In this document: positions 35,433 through 48,761 of the stretch, in pieces
Layout: each line of letters opens with the position of its first letter
Position numbering within the stretch: position 1 is the stretch's first letter
From: Labia minor
Taxonomy: Eukaryota; Arthropoda; Insecta; Dermaptera; Spongiphoridae
Direction of reading: 5' to 3'
DNA length: 64,000 bases
NCBI GenBank assembly: GCA_963082975.1
Contig: OY720349.1
Location: 42,637,962 to 42,701,961, forward strand
Program-made: the position numbers and the translations under genes
The notes under the pieces: generated by a model
Told to the model about the DNA's origin: nothing
Seen by the model: only the letters and a program-made list of their open reading frames with translations
Databases searched by the model: none

Positions 35433-35535
35433 TTTTTACATATATTTAAATTATTTATTAGAAGGGGCTACTATTAATGTCTTTAAAGTTTTGTTCATAT
35501 ATTGATTTATTTAGAAATTTGTGCCACTATTACAT

Positions 35536-35770
35536 TGATCGTTCTCGAAGATCATTATATACTTGGTTTTATGGGTATTAATAACCAATTTTATTCCTTG
35601 GAAACAATTCAAAAACTGAAGTTTGGTTTCCATTCTACAAGTAAGATCAATGTCTTCTGCTTACATTAGAAGTTTTAGCTACTTATTAAATATCTGATCT
35701 ACCTGGATTTTGGAGTCTTTATGAAAATTCGATTTTCACAAACCGCTGGAAGAAATCTTCATACTCCTAG
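35536..35770 (-). pseudogene. Non-LTR reverse transcriptase catalytic-region remnant
   Basis: The minus strand gives DSKIQVDQIFNK, a stop, LKLLM, a stop, then AEDIDLTCRMETKLQFLNCF and GIKLVINTHKTKYIMI. This matches the palm motif of non-LTR reverse transcriptases, usually YADDIDL preceded by I-nks-qLLa and followed by F---A---GL-iN--KTKYM. The Tyr before A-D-D is a stop (TAA) and the first catalytic Asp is Glu, so it is inactive. Upstream GL-stop-KSNFHKDS fits ALEkvirDS. It is a third retrotransposon piece, distinct in region from the other tails. Confidence 0.72.
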
Positions 35771-38700
35771 GTGATTTATCGTTCCTGGGAAAGATTCATT
35801 TTAAGAAATATAGAAAATGCAAATTTATTGGAGCTCTGTTATGCTAAACACAAAAGAAAAACCTTATAGTCATCATCTTCTGTCAAAAATAATTTCAATA
35901 TATTATTAATATAATTAATTAATATAACTTTAATTCAATTTCAATTAAAACTAAAAAAAAATAGTTCAAGAAATATATCAAAATAATTTGTTTTTAACAT
36001 TTTTGATGATACTGTACATTTATTTGTAATTTTCGATTGATTTATAGTATATTTTCTAATATTCTTCTTACTCTTAACAAATACATTGTCTAATCTCGGA
36101 AATTATTTTCAACAATTATTTGTTAATTGTCCCTTCCCTGCACAGTTTCATTTCATTTCATTTTATTAATCTAATATCCTGTTAGTCTTTATCACTAAAA
36201 CTAAAACGTTTGTCTCCTTTCTCCCCTTATTTATTTATTTATTAAAATTTAATATTTTAAATTCATTCACATTCAATCCTTGTGAACAATAATTGATATT
36301 TTAAATCTTTAATTTTATTCAATCATGATTAAATATAAAATATTTATATATTTGAGATGAGATTTTATAATAGTATGAGAATTCTACAGGCAGGGTGGTT
36401 ATCTAGGATTAAATAAATAATTGAGAGGGGTAGCCTGGCTCTAATGGTTGCCTACAATTCCACTCTGCACGTTATTATTATTTTTAGCAAATAGCAAAGG
36501 GAATATTTTATCTTCTAGTATGGTGTCGTTCGTTCTCCCATACTAAAAATGAAAAACAGGTACAATGGATTCAGAAATATTTAATATCTTTTAATCGTTT
36601 TTACTGAGATAAAAATAACACCTATTAAAAATTTTTCAAAGAGGTCGAGAATATATGTATATTAAAATATATAAATTTAATTTTTTAAAATATGTAATAA
36701 TGTATAATGAATAAATTAATGTAAGGGAAAAAATAATACAAAAGGTAATTACTATTTTCTGTTAATTTATGTTCAACATTGTTTAAAACAAAAAATAAAT
36801 TAACAATATTCATTTAACCAAATAGTATATATGAAAAAATAATTTTTTAGTACTAAATAATTAATCTAATAATTGATTTCATTTAAATTTGAATTGTTTT
36901 TTTTTTATAATTATTATAATTATTATCAATTTAATTATAATTTTTATTTTAGAGAATTTAAGAATATAATTTTTATTTTAAAAGTAAAGTTTTCTTAATA
37001 AAAAAAAAATTAAAAAGCAAAAAGTATAATAAAACAAAATTCTTGGTTCTCTAATCATCATCAGTTAGTTGAATTGTTGGGTACAACATATGGTCTGACT
37101 GGAATGACGGATATTTAATCAAAGCACTCGCTTAGAAAATATGATTCGGGGCACAATGATAATCTGAAATTAAATTCAGTCTAATGTAAAAGCTTGGAAA
37201 AGAGTTGACTTTAGAACAAAGTGGCTCCATGAATCGAAAAAGTTAGGAGACAGGGGATGTGTCCATTCTTTTCTCTCTCTCTCTCTCTCTTTATCTCTTA
37301 CTTACACTTAGACATTCACATACGAGTCCCTCTTCTTCAATCTTTCTCGCTTTCTGTCTCAACAAGCTTAAAAACTTTGATGAGAAAAATTCATTCCTAG
37401 TATAAATTTGAATTTTTTTTTTTTTTTTTTTTTTTTACTTATAAAGAGCAATCTAAAAGTTTTAGAGAAATTCAATATTTGTCTTTTTTTTAATAGACTA
37501 AATATTAAAATATTGTAGAGATGTTGCAAAGTAAAGATTATAAGAGAAATAATGAAATATGGCAAAAACTATTCAAAAAGTAAATAATCTAAAATACTAA
37601 CACGAAATAATTGGATTAATAAAAACAATTTTCGTATTAATGTGTATTTATCCATCTATTTATCTATTATTTTTAGCTTCAATGATCGAAATTTTTTTTT
37701 ACTAGCAACCATATTCCTCTATCATGAGTCAAGTGCTCCGCCCATAACAAATTTATTTATTTTATAACTAACTAAGATTTGGGATTCTTTGTCTTTTAAA
37801 TAATATCCATTCTACGTATGTTTTCTTATTTTTGAATTATAAATTTGAATAAAAAATTTTGAAATATTTTCATGCTCTCTTATAATACAATAAAAATATT
37901 ATTGACAAAATATCCAATAGATTTTATAGATTTTAATTTTGATATAATTTGATAATAAATTTTTAATGAAGCTGAACATTAACTAATTTAAATTTCATTT
38001 AATATGTTAATTTAAATTCTTCGCGAAATTTTTTTATCTCTCATCTATAAATATATTCCTACAGTATTATGTATATTCGAATTTACCAAAACAATATTAA
38101 TCTGACACTTTTTTATATCTTTTGTTTTAAGAGGAGGAGGAATAATTTTTTTCGATCTTTCTATTATTTTACCAATAAAAACAGGCCTAAAAAAACTGTA
38201 TTGGTGTCATTGAATGCATCGATTCCTATAAATATCGTGTTGAACGTTAAAAATCGATTCTTTTAATCTCTCGGCCATATTTCAATAGCAATTCTTATTC
38301 GTCCTCTGAAAAGGCAGGATTGATTTATAGCTATAAATTGCAGGTTGAATGAGAAGGAAGGGGGTGAGGAGGTAGAGAAGGGAGAAAAAATATAATCTCT
38401 CTGCTTGGATAATTCCATCCATGCATGAATACGATCATTTTAAATCTCTAGAATATAATAAAAGAATAAATTTAAAAAAAATAATAATAAAATAAACTGA
38501 TTTTATCAATACTTATTTTAATAAAGATATATATTAATTATTTTTCTGTTTTACAAATGAATAAGTTATTTTTTAGTTGTTTTATTTTCTAGAATGTATA
38601 AACTGACTTTTTCTCTCTCTCACTATCTATGACAGTGACTATTGCTATCGAAATTTGATGAGAGGGGCACCCAGTGATATAGATTAAGTAATATTGGGTT

Positions 38701-38837
38701 TATGTTTCCGGAACTATAAATAATGAAGGTGGGAAGGTGAGTTGGCGGGGATGTGTGATCAAAAAAAGGAAAATATGCTGTTTAAGTTTCTCTTAACAGG
38801 GTTGTATAAAAACTTTGGAATATTTTGGTTGTTTGCA
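35771..38837. other. Intergenic sequence with simple repeats
   Basis: (CT)n lies at about 37273-37290 and a T20 run at about 37417-37436. Patches at 36390-36480, 37030-37230 and 38340-38400 have lower A+T but no recognised motif. No gene is seen. Confidence 0.45.
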
Positions 38838-39125
38838 GATTAGTTGATTGAACGTATAAAAGAAAGCGCAACTGACTTCCGCCCTCTACATCTCAATTGA
38901 GTTTTTTGATGCTTAGATCACTTCTCGTTTGGTTTCACTTCGATTCGGACGTACTCGTCAAACCTTCGCTTATTGGTATTTCTTCGTCGGAAGTCAGCTT
39001 TTCATTTCGTTTTTTCTTTCGATTATATTTCATCTCGTATTGGCTTCATATTTCTTCGATTTTTGTATTTAAATCCCATTGATTAATATCTTTCGTAATT
39101 ATCTAATTCGTAGCAAATAGTACAA
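38838..39125 (+). promoter_or_regulatory. Promoter-like island with TATA box
   Basis: CGTATAAAAGAAAGCGCAAC at 38854 is a good TATA box, followed 30-45 bp later by CTACATCTCAATTGAG and then a T+C-rich, low-A stretch with an open frame at 38897-39082 (61 codons, no motif). This layout fits a retrotransposon LTR or the 5' end of a transcript. No second LTR or primer site is convincing, so the identity is open. Confidence 0.3.
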
Positions 39126-41972
39126 TTAGATAATTCCTTCTATAACTTCTAATTAATATCAAATCGAACGATTAGATCATAACTTATCATTTTCTCGTTT
39201 CTTTCTCGTAAATTACTTATAACACGACTTGTGTTGAATTTTCGAAACTACCTCAGATTAAAGGTATTTGTATATATATATTTTTCTTATAATATTTCGA
39301 ATTATTAATATTTCAAATAAATTATTAAATTCAATTATTCTTGTACATAATCTTAATTGATTAAATATAATTGTATATATAACTAACTTGTTGTCTTTTG
39401 ATTTATTGATTTAAATATTAATATATAATTTTTATTATCCTATACCCGCTAGCAATTCAGGGGAGAAATGGCAAACTCCTGCAAATCTTTGTAATTATTT
39501 TTTATAGATATTTTATATCTTCAAGGGATGAAGAGAACTTACCACATGGACCATTTTTGAAATAAATAATCATCCATCTACCTCAAATTTCAGAATCCCG
39601 GAAATTCTCTTAAAAACAGGAAAATTCCTATACAGGGTTCTGTGTTAAAAATAGTAGAGATATTTAATAAAATTTTTAAATATTTTAAAATTTTTATAAT
39701 ATATAAAGAATTTTTATTAAGATTGTAACGGAAGGCTATTTCAAAACTTTTCTGAACACACCCTGTAAGCTGAAACTATGGACCTATCCGTCCTATTCCG
39801 AATATATGAATATTCGCTCAGAGGTCACTCTTTGTAGAGCCTTCTAGGGGTGTCTTTGTTCATCACCAAAAGGACTCACTCTTAACTTGTTATCTCGCAG
39901 GTTAGGTATTGTATAAATTGTATATACACATATACATATATTTCTTTTATCTATTTGTTTCTAACTTCCCGCCAATTGAATCTTAGATACGTCAAGTAAC
40001 TTATTGTATAGGATAGGATAGGACAGCCTAACAGTAAATTTTATTTTCACCATTCCTAATCTCCAAGCTAATTTTAACAGCGTAATTGATTTCACAGATT
40101 TATATAAGTAAATAACTTTATAATCTTTACGATTTCTTATTTGTCTTTTTGGACCTTAAAGAATAACTTGTTGTCACCCAAAACTACAATAACGTATTTG
40201 TGGCGGACTACTGGACTCTTTACGGCGGTTTTTGACATGACATCGGATTTGCGAAATCGTATCTTCTGGAGCGAAGAAAATTCATAACGCGTGGGGACGC
40301 TATCTGCTCAAGATCAACAAACATGTCATCACCACCATAACACCTTTTACAAGATTAAAATTTTTTTTTTATAAATTTCTATCTTTATCATTTAAAATTA
40401 TCTGAGTTGATTATTTTATTAAAATTTTAAATTAAAAAGAATACATAAAATACGATTCAAATTTATAAATATTCATAAAAATTATTATTAATGTATTATT
40501 TAATTATTTTCTCTTATTAACAATTAGATAGATAATAGCAAAGCTAAAAAAAAATATTATAAATAATAATTTTGATTTTCTTTTTGTATTTTCCGTCTTC
40601 AAATGACAAAGGCTAATTTGTCAACAACAACAACAAGAAAACAAATTCAAGAATGCACCACTTTGTGTTAATTTTAATAAAACAGCCCTAGCGAGAGTGG
40701 TTTTCAATTAAAGACAAAAAAGAAAAACAACCAAGGCACCCGATTTTTAATCAACAGTTAATCAAATCCTTCCTCTTCTTTGAAAACGGAATTCTTCATT
40801 ACTTTCAAGGATTGTAATTTGAATGAAACTATTAAAACTTTTCATTTAATCCATGAGAGATGAAACACAAGACAATTCGTATTGTTTTTTTTTACATTGT
40901 CGTTTTGTTAATTTAAAATAAAAGGTACCGATTCAACAAGACAAAGAAAACCTTAATTTTATCCATAAAATTTGATTTTTTTATTAAATCTTCAAAGTTC
41001 CTTAGGTTATATTTTTATCAAATTGCGATTTATATTTATATTTATATTTAAGATCAAGAAGATATTCTAGGTATTTGAAAATAATATCTTTATAACATTT
41101 GTCAAATCACAAGGAATCGAATAATCTCTTTACATCTCCAAAATAATTACAATTTAGAATCATATTGGTTACAATGAGAATAATAGCCTGAATAAGAAAG
41201 ATTGTTTATGGCTAAAACAATTGTAAAATGATTCGAATAAAATATAAAATCAGAATTGAAAAAATTAGGAGAAATTGCAATTGGATGGAGCTGGCTAAGA
41301 AAACTATAGTTAGTATTGTTTCTGCGGCTCTAAATTTGAATTCACGTATTCTACAGCAAATAAAATATTGATGTTATGGTATAACTACATATGAATAAAA
41401 ATTTAGACTTATTAGAATCAATTAATAATTATGTTTTTTTTAAACTTTCTGGCGCATTAAAAATAATGCACTTATAAAAGTTAAAATTAAAATAATATGC
41501 ATTTCTCTAATCTTTAATAATAATCAATCTTTTCTAAGTTTAAAATTAATTAAAAATTCAAATCAATTTAGTTTCCCATCAAAAAGTATTCTATAGGGAT
41601 ACTCCTATTAAAATTTATGAGAGTAATATTTCTTATTTCATACATTCTATATACATGTATTATACTTTACATTATATAAATAAATATACATATAATTTTG
41701 TATAAACCTTTATTTCGTATATGAAGAAAAGTCATATTTACAAGTATAAAGTTTTGTAATTATGAAAATTTCTATAAGAAGTTTCAAAGTATTTTTAACT
41801 AACTCTTTTACTAAATAATATCTATATCTCACTTATTCTCTCATTTTTTAATTAAACGTATTTAAACTTATAAATATCATAATAATAGAACTGACATTAA
41901 TATTAATAAAAGTAGATACAGAAACATTTAATAATAATTTGATTTCTTAGAAACTAAAGCTAAATTTAACCA
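39126..41972. other. Intergenic sequence
   Basis: 39720-39910 and 40190-40340 are lower in A+T (for example GTGGCGGACTACTGGACTC) but have no open frame over 60 codons or repeat partner in the window. They might be non-coding parts of an LTR element that began near 38.8 kb. The rest is A/T-rich. Confidence 0.35.
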
Positions 41973-42240
41973 GTGGCAGATCATGACAATTGGAGGCCCT
42001 AATTCCTAGAAATAAGGTGGTCTCTAACTAGGCTAAAAATAAAGTAATTTAATCAATTTTACTAATTAATTTAAAATTTTAAATGGTAAAACAATTTTCT
42101 CCGCGTTTAAGTAAAACGAATTTATATAAAATGTTATTCAACTTTTTGTACTTTTTCACAAAAATATATGTATTATTCAAATAATTTCTTAAAAATTAAA
42201 AATTATATGCCTTTTTTGAGGCCAGCTTGAGACCTTCCAA
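41973..42240 (+). mobile_element. Possible hAT-type left end, decayed
   Basis: CAGTGGCAGATCATGACAAT with GGAGGCCCTAATTCCTAG following resembles the CAGTGGCGGATC class of hAT ends. The right end is unclear; GAGGCCAGCTTGAGACC near 42219 might be inside it. Confidence 0.3.
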
Positions 42241-42304
42241 CATCTTTTCTATTTCTCTTATTATATTAAATAAATTAATCAAATTAAAATTGCACTAAAA
42301 AGAA

Positions 42305-42935
42305 TAAAATAATATAAATATAAAAATTTTTTATAAAATAACGTTTTTCCAATGGACTAAAAAGAATAAAATAATTTTTCTATAAGCCTGACAAAGTGTA
42401 TGGATGAATTGCTTCATATTCAACTATAAACGTTGGGCGCTTTTACTTTTCATTTGATTCTATGCAATTAACTTCCTTTATAGAGCTATAATTAATTCAT
42501 ATATATATACATACCCACACTAAAACACTTCATTAATAAGTAACACTATTTTTTCAAATATAATCAACCATTTTGGGATTGATAATATGTAATTGTAATA
42601 AAAATTCTTTTAAACTTTGATACATACTTTGATATAAGTATATTAGAGTGAAAAATAATAAAAGATTAATTTCTTAGCTCTTAACGTATCAATTTTATTT
42701 AAAAAAAATTTGTCAGTTTATGTGTTTAATAAAATTTTTATTATTACAAAAAATTGACTTGATTTTTCTTATAAATAAATAAATCTAAATGCGCCCTACG
42801 TTTTTCGTTGAATATGAAGCAATTCATCTATAAACTTTGTCAGGCTTATAGAAAAATTATTTTATTCTTTTTAGTCGATTGGAAAAACGATATTTTATAA
42901 AAAAATTTTATATTTCTATTATTTTTAGAAATTTT
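42305..42935. mobile_element. Long-inverted-repeat element H, copy 2 (uninterrupted)
   Basis: The left arm, from about 42305 to 42465, is inversely repeated from about 42775 to 42930, including TTTTTCCAAT, GACTAAAAAGAATAAAATAA, TTTTTCTATAAGCCTGACAA and GAATTGCTTCATATTCAA. Arms of about 150 bp in a 630-bp element are long. There is no transposase. At about 42447-42460 it shows the unoccupied version of the site where copy 1 holds a hAT. Confidence 0.75.
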
Positions 42936-42954
42936 TTTGGGAGTCTTCCCTTTT

Positions 42955-43580
42955 TATCGACCGACGATAGTAAGGGAGGTATTGTTTTCACACCAAATTT
43001 CACATGTGGAGATTTTTACATATCTCCACGAATCATGGATTTTCTAAACAGAAAAAAGTATTTTTAGCATGATGTCTGTCCGTCCGTCCGTCTGTCCGTA
43101 TAGATGAGTACAGCCTGAATGGCTCAACCGATTTTGATGAAATTTGGTATATTTACTTAATGCATCAGTGGGATGAATTGATCAACTTTTGGTGCAAATC
43201 CGGAAACCGGAAGTGGTAGTATTAGCAATCGACGATAGGAAGGGAAGGGTTATTTTCACACCAAAGGAGATTTTTTTATATATCTCCACAAATCACGCAC
43301 TTTGTATTGGTTTTATCCTCGGGAAAATCATATTTATTAGTTTTTTCTTGATTTAAAATTATATGACGTCATCCAGCCATTCATGACTTCACAGCCTGGT
43401 CTTGCATATATATTATAAATAAAATAAAATTAAAAATGTTTATATTTATTATTTATGTATCCATATCTGTTTTTTATTACATTAATAGATATATTAAAAT
43501 TATTTGAAATTATTTCTGTAGTTGGAAATTAATTTACTTCAAACCGTCTGTCGGTTCGGACCTGGCCACAGGTCAACTTA
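42955..43580 (-). repeat. Interspersed repeat family A, copy 3 (most complete)
   Basis: The minus strand reads from TTGACCTGTGGCCAGGTCCG through CAGATATGGATACATAAA, TGACGTCATATAATTTTAAA, CACTTCCGGTTTCCGG, the GGAC tandem and CAGACATCATGCTAAAAA to CGGTCGAT. It begins directly after element H. It contains two tandem copies of the phrase GTGAAAATAAC-CTTCC, about 260 bp apart, suggesting an old internal duplication. Confidence 0.85.
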
Positions 43581-43599
43581 TTTATTTACACATCTTAAC

Positions 43600-44747
43600 T
43601 TGACACTTTGTTTCTATAGTTCATACAATTCATACCCCCCATAGTTTCCCCAGTACCTTATACCCAGAGGTATATTTATTTAAAAAAAATTGTCTCTTAT
43701 TACCCCGCTCTCTCCCCTATTATAATAATTAAAAATACTACATTCTTTATCAGGTTTTTAATTTACATTACAAAAACAATATGAAACTTTATAAAATGAT
43801 ATTTTTTCAAAATTTCTCGACTAATTTAAAAACTTTAATTAAGAAAAATAAACGGTTAAAATGAAATTAATTCAAGAGACTTTTTCTGATTGATGATCTT
43901 AAAATTCCTGAGTAAGAATAAATTATTTAAAAAATATATAATTATTGCTTGTGAATATTATAAACTTATATCGATTTCTCTTAATTGGAATTATTGAACT
44001 TTTCCAATCCTCTATCTTATTTTATAATATATATATATTATTCAAAGGAAATATATCTTATCAATTTTGATTTTAAATTATTAAAACAAAATATCTAAAT
44101 TCAGTTTATCGAATGAAACACAGACAAATACAATGAAAAAAAATGATATTTGATAACATTTGAATTCCGAATCGCAAAGCTACTATTAAAAAGTTAGATA
44201 AAAGCTCAAAGAATGATTTTTTTTTAATTATATATATTTGTAGAAAACATTTAATTTACATTTATCATAATAATATTTGACTATAACCTATTTGAATCGA
44301 ATTGAATGTATTTGATTGCTAAAATATTTTTTTGCTTTAATCCACAATCATTTTAAAACATTTTTTCATATTATATATTATAAATTAATAAAATTAACCT
44401 GATGTCAATCTTTATAAGAATTTATCTCATAAAACTAAACTAAAAAATAATAAACAGTTAACGAAATTAATTTAAATCTTAAATAGACACGCCAAAGTTT
44501 CAATTAACTTAATTAATTTATTTCTGTTAAAGAGGAAGTGGTGAAACTGAACCAGAGGCATAATAATTTAAGCATGATACTAATTTATTTAATAATTTCG
44601 AGTAATAGTAAATCTAATTTATTTATTTGGAGATTTTATTAATTAAAGATTTTTGATGTATCTTATAAAGTCTTTTAAATTTAATATTTTTGTTTTTTTT
44701 AAATTTTTTTTTAATATTAAAATATAGTAATTTTTATTGTTGTATAC
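43600..44747. other. A+T-rich intergenic sequence
   Basis: A C-rich patch lies at 43640-43730. No gene is recognised. Confidence 0.5.
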
Positions 44748-44985
44748 CAGTGTTTCCCAAATTTATTTGGTCAAGCGCCCCCTTTCCAGAAAAACTACTC
44801 AGCGGCCCCTGTAAATTTACTTTTTTTTAATTTCAATAACAGATTTTAATAAACAGAAAGAAAAATGTACCTATTCGCAAAATATTATAAATATAAAGAT
44901 GTAAATTAGAAACATTAAAATTGTATCTATTTATTGAACTTATAGAAAATATATAAATATAAAGTGGAATCACTAAAAGGATGGG
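44748..44985 (+). mobile_element. hAT-type left end
   Basis: CAGTGTTTCCCAAATTTATT begins the element, with AAGCGCCCCCTTTCC and CGGCCCCTGTAAATTTAC inside, typical of the CAGTGTTTCCCAAA hAT class. It is related to 12930-13225. The right end is not found, so it is truncated. Confidence 0.5.
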
Positions 44986-45129
44986 AAATAATAAATGGTT
45001 AACCTTTCTGTTACAATTTCCAGGTGGGAATGTCAAAAAAAAGGAAAGAAATTAAATTTGTTTCATATTTCCTTGTGAGAAATGATTTGAATACGATAGA
45101 AAATATACATAAAAAAAGTAAAGAGGGAA

Positions 45130-45560
45130 AAAAAAAAGAAAAACTGTAACGGTGAAAAGAATGTGTTATAAATCTCGCTGTAGGAAATCGTGCCAAATAT
45201 TTGCAACTAACTCGGCACGGAAAAAGATCTCCTGTATGTAAATAATAGCAAACGACTTCTACAAAGGAGCCCTTTCCACCCACAGTCCCCTTAAATCTAA
45301 CCTCTCCACCACCAAGCGTCGGTCGTCGTCCAATGAAACACGCCTTTCGTGAGTTCACCTTTTAGAAAATGTCTCGCATTTTAAGAAAAAGCACAAATGT
45401 TTCAAATCGAACGTTTGTTTATTTGTGACATTTGCTTAGGCGCCTTGTCAAGGGCTGTTTTTATTCTTAACATCTCCCCTACCCATCCCATCATTTTTTT
45501 TTCTTTCTTTGCGCCCTAGAACGAATCTTGAGGAAATGAATCAAATGACAAGCAAATACA
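45130..45560. other. Lower-A+T island
   Basis: An open frame of 115 codons on the minus strand (45011-45358, start MNSRKACFIGRRPTLGGGEV) covers part of it, but its C-terminal half is F/S-rich sequence from an A-rich strand. I do not recognise it. The G+C-rich core 45270-45355 is not repeated in the window. It could be an exon or a regulatory element. Confidence 0.3.
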
Positions 45561-46976
45561 GACTTCCGATCCGATCACATATTATTTTGAAACTTCAATG
45601 CAAATTCTTATTTTTTTTTCAGCATTTTTTTTGATATTTGAATATGAAAAAAGAAAAAAAAATACCTTAACTCGTTAGTGAAGATTGAGTTCATTTTCAA
45701 GGTGTAGTCAATCAGATGAAGAATAAATATTTAAATTCAAATCAAATTACTTATAAAATGAAGAATTAAAATAAATAAATCAAAATTATGTGTGTGTGAT
45801 ATTTATCCCTTGATTTTTAATATTCAAATAATTGATTAAACTTGAAATATCAATTAATAATCAATTTGTTTTCAATATTTTTTTTTATTTTCTTAAATTC
45901 AATATTTTTTAAATATAGTAATAAATTAATTAAAAAATAATAAATTGATTATCATTTTATTATAGTATAATAATTCATTTCATTAATTCATTAATTGATT
46001 TAATAATAATAAAAAATGATTTTTTTTTTATTTTTCATATCATAGAAATCAGGTAAGCGGTCGACCAGAAAATGTTTATGGGGTATAGAATAATGCATAA
46101 TTAATATTTAATAAATTTGAATTTATGTTTATTTTTATTAACTTTGTTAAATTCAGGTTATCAAATTAGAAATGTCCTTCCTAATTAATTTATGTATATG
46201 TTTTTAACTGTTTTTCTTAATTCATATTAGTGACTCACTAAAATATAATCCATGAAGTTTTAAAATTTAGAAAAGTTTTTGTTTTATTTTATTTATATGT
46301 AATTGAATTTGTATTGAAATAATTTCTTCACACATTAACAATTTTAGTAATTCGTAATGATTATATATTTGTTTCATTTTAGAAAATGGGGAGTTGAAAA
46401 TAGAATATTAGAGATTTAACGATAAATGTGACAGTAAATGATTAGAATTTCTCTTTTATCAATTAATTAGTTGCTTTGTTTATATTAATATAATAATAAA
46501 ATTGATATTTTATCCAAATATGAAATGTATATTTACATATAGAAAAACTTAATATTTATTTATTACTTATATTGGATACAATTCACACATTCCTATTTGG
46601 ATTTTGAATTTTTCTATTTTTCAATTTATATTTTAATTCTATTCTTTAAATTTTACTATTTTGATTATTTCTTTTATTCTTCCCTTTCTCATTTTCAACT
46701 TTTTGTTTTTTATTTGTTTAAAGTATAAAATTCACTCTGAAAATTAATATGCTTTAAATTCTTTCAAAATTCTATAATAAAAAGTGTCAGTTGAAGAGCT
46801 AATAACTTATTTTTTTATTCATTTAAAATTTCCTGTACATGCCCTTTTTATATTATCATTATATTTTTTCGACTTTTAATTAATATTAAATAATGTATAA
46901 TAATACAAAAGAGAATATTTTTTGAATTTTTTTAATTAAACCTCAATTGATATTGCTTTTTATACTTATATATATA
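45561..46976. other. A+T-rich intergenic sequence
   Basis: No gene or repeat is recognised. Confidence 0.5.
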
Positions 46977-47266
46977 CAGTGGCGTACCGTGAGGTTCTTG
47001 CGCCTGGGGTCAACTGAGAAATCAGCGCCCCCTTTCGTATATATATAATTTAATTTTTTTTTTAAAGAATATAATGACGAATAACGAAACAGGTTTAACA
47101 GATTTTAATAAGCGTATAAATAATATTTATTGATTTACACAAAATACAGTTTAACTTTAAATATTAATTCTTCTTTTGTTCCAAATTGGCTTCCCTAATT
47201 TTGCGCCCCCTAAATTTGGCGCCCGGGGACATATGTCCCCCCTGCTCCCCCCTAGTTACGCCACTG
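46977..47266. mobile_element. hAT-type miniature element, 290 bp, inside a TA tract
   Basis: The ends CAGTGGCGTACCGTGAGG and CTAGTTACGCCACTG carry the same outer 10 bp as the 718- and 754-bp elements. Inner C-rich blocks (GCGCCCCCT near each end) also pair. TATATATA borders both sides and fits an 8-bp duplication, though a TA microsatellite makes this less telling. The interior (A+T-rich, AACAGATTTTAATAAGCG) differs from the larger elements. Confidence 0.85.
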
Positions 47267-47696
47267 TATATATATATATATATATATAGGTTAAATATTA
47301 AAATTATTATTATTTTAAGTAAAGTAAAACCTTGATATAGCGTACCTCTATTTAACAGACTTTGTTTATAAAGGATAAAAAGTTAAAAAAAAAATTCATA
47401 TTATAACTCTAATAAGGCATATTATAAAAAAACTGTTTTTTAAATATTTTTTTTCCTATAGTGAGAATATTTTAAGAGAAAAAACTGCGAATACCATTGG
47501 AAAAGCTAATTATTTATTGTATATAATGATTTGCCAAAAATGTCTCAAGGATAATACATAATACTTTAGAGAAGTAGTTAGAAGTAGTAGAAGATGTTTT
47601 GCAATGACTTGAAGTAGATGAAGGTCTGAAAAATATAATTTTGTTTCTGTTCTGTTTTTTTTTATTTATATCTAAATGCAGTGTATTTTAAACAAT
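47267..47696. other. A+T-rich spacer
   Basis: The TA tract continues to about 47288. No gene is seen. Confidence 0.5.
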
Positions 47697-47836
47697 TTTT
47701 GAAGTGAAACTTCTTTAGCGGCGTCCTGACATTTGGTTGAGAATGGAGAGTGAATTGAAAAATTGAAATTTCGTAACGCGTTACGAAACGCAAGAGAGAA
47801 AAAAGATATAGATATAACGAGTGAGAATGAGATAGC

Positions 47837-47974
47837 CTCTATCTCTGTCTCTCTTTTGTGCGGTGTTTCGTTTTTGAGAGAGAGGCTATCTGGGTCTTTC
47901 TTTTGTCCGGTCTTTCGTCTTTGAGAAAGAGGCTATCTGCGTCTTCGTTTTATGCTGTCTTTCGTTCTAATACC
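47837..47974 (+). repeat. Three-unit minisatellite, period about 47-48 bp
   Basis: Units start at about 47837, 47885 and 47932 and share CTATCTG-GTCTTTCTTTTGT, CGGTCTTTCGT and TTTGAGA-AGAGG. They lie just inside the left end of the Helentron-like element, 50 bp after the perfect palindrome CGTAACGCGTTACG (47772-47785). Confidence 0.8.
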
Positions 47975-48761
47975 CTGTCGCTAGGTTGAAAGTCCACGGC
48001 GCGCATGCGCACTAGTACGTTGACGCGGAATAATATTTCTTAGCCTCTGCTGGGTGAAAGAATAAAAATTAGTATGTGACCTCACAGTTACCGCCTTTTA
48101 GATATATATCTATTCTTAAAATAAAATTAAAAATATTTATATTATATTCATATATATGTAAAATAATAATTATATTATTTTAATATTCCTATAAGTTGGT
48201 ATCACAATTTATTATTATTATGAATTATTTATAAGTAATTAATATTATTAATTGGTATTAATAAATAAATAATATTAATTATATTAACTTAATATTTCTA
48301 ACTTTGTATTACAATAATGAGACGGAATTGTTGTGTGTTAAATTAGATTTAATTAAAGATTGAATTTAGAATAATTAAAAGGGTTATTGAAACCGCGTAT
48401 GCTGATTAGGGAATGACAAGATTGAATAGGTTCAATTAAAATATGCTTATATAAAATTATAACTAAAAATGATTTATTTAATAAAACTATAAGAATTTAA
48501 ATTACAATTTAATTAATTTTTTGTGAATAAATAAACATATATAAAATAATAAAAATAATTTAAAGATACAACTCGTTGAGAAATGAACTTATAATTAACA
48601 TTTCCTTTAAAACTGTTTAAAACCCCAGAGTGGACGCTGACAATTTGGGTTTTTCCTGGTAAGACTGTCCCCCCTCCCTGGTTTTTCCCAATAACAAAGT
48701 GAAAGAAAATTCCCTTATGTTGCCTCCCCTTCCGACCCCCTAAGAGGGGTTATTTTAAAGG

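Noticed and set aside
47837..47974. Regularly spaced repeats that could suggest a CRISPR array
   Set aside because: Units are contiguous and diverged, without unique spacers, and lie within a transposable element in a eukaryotic genome.
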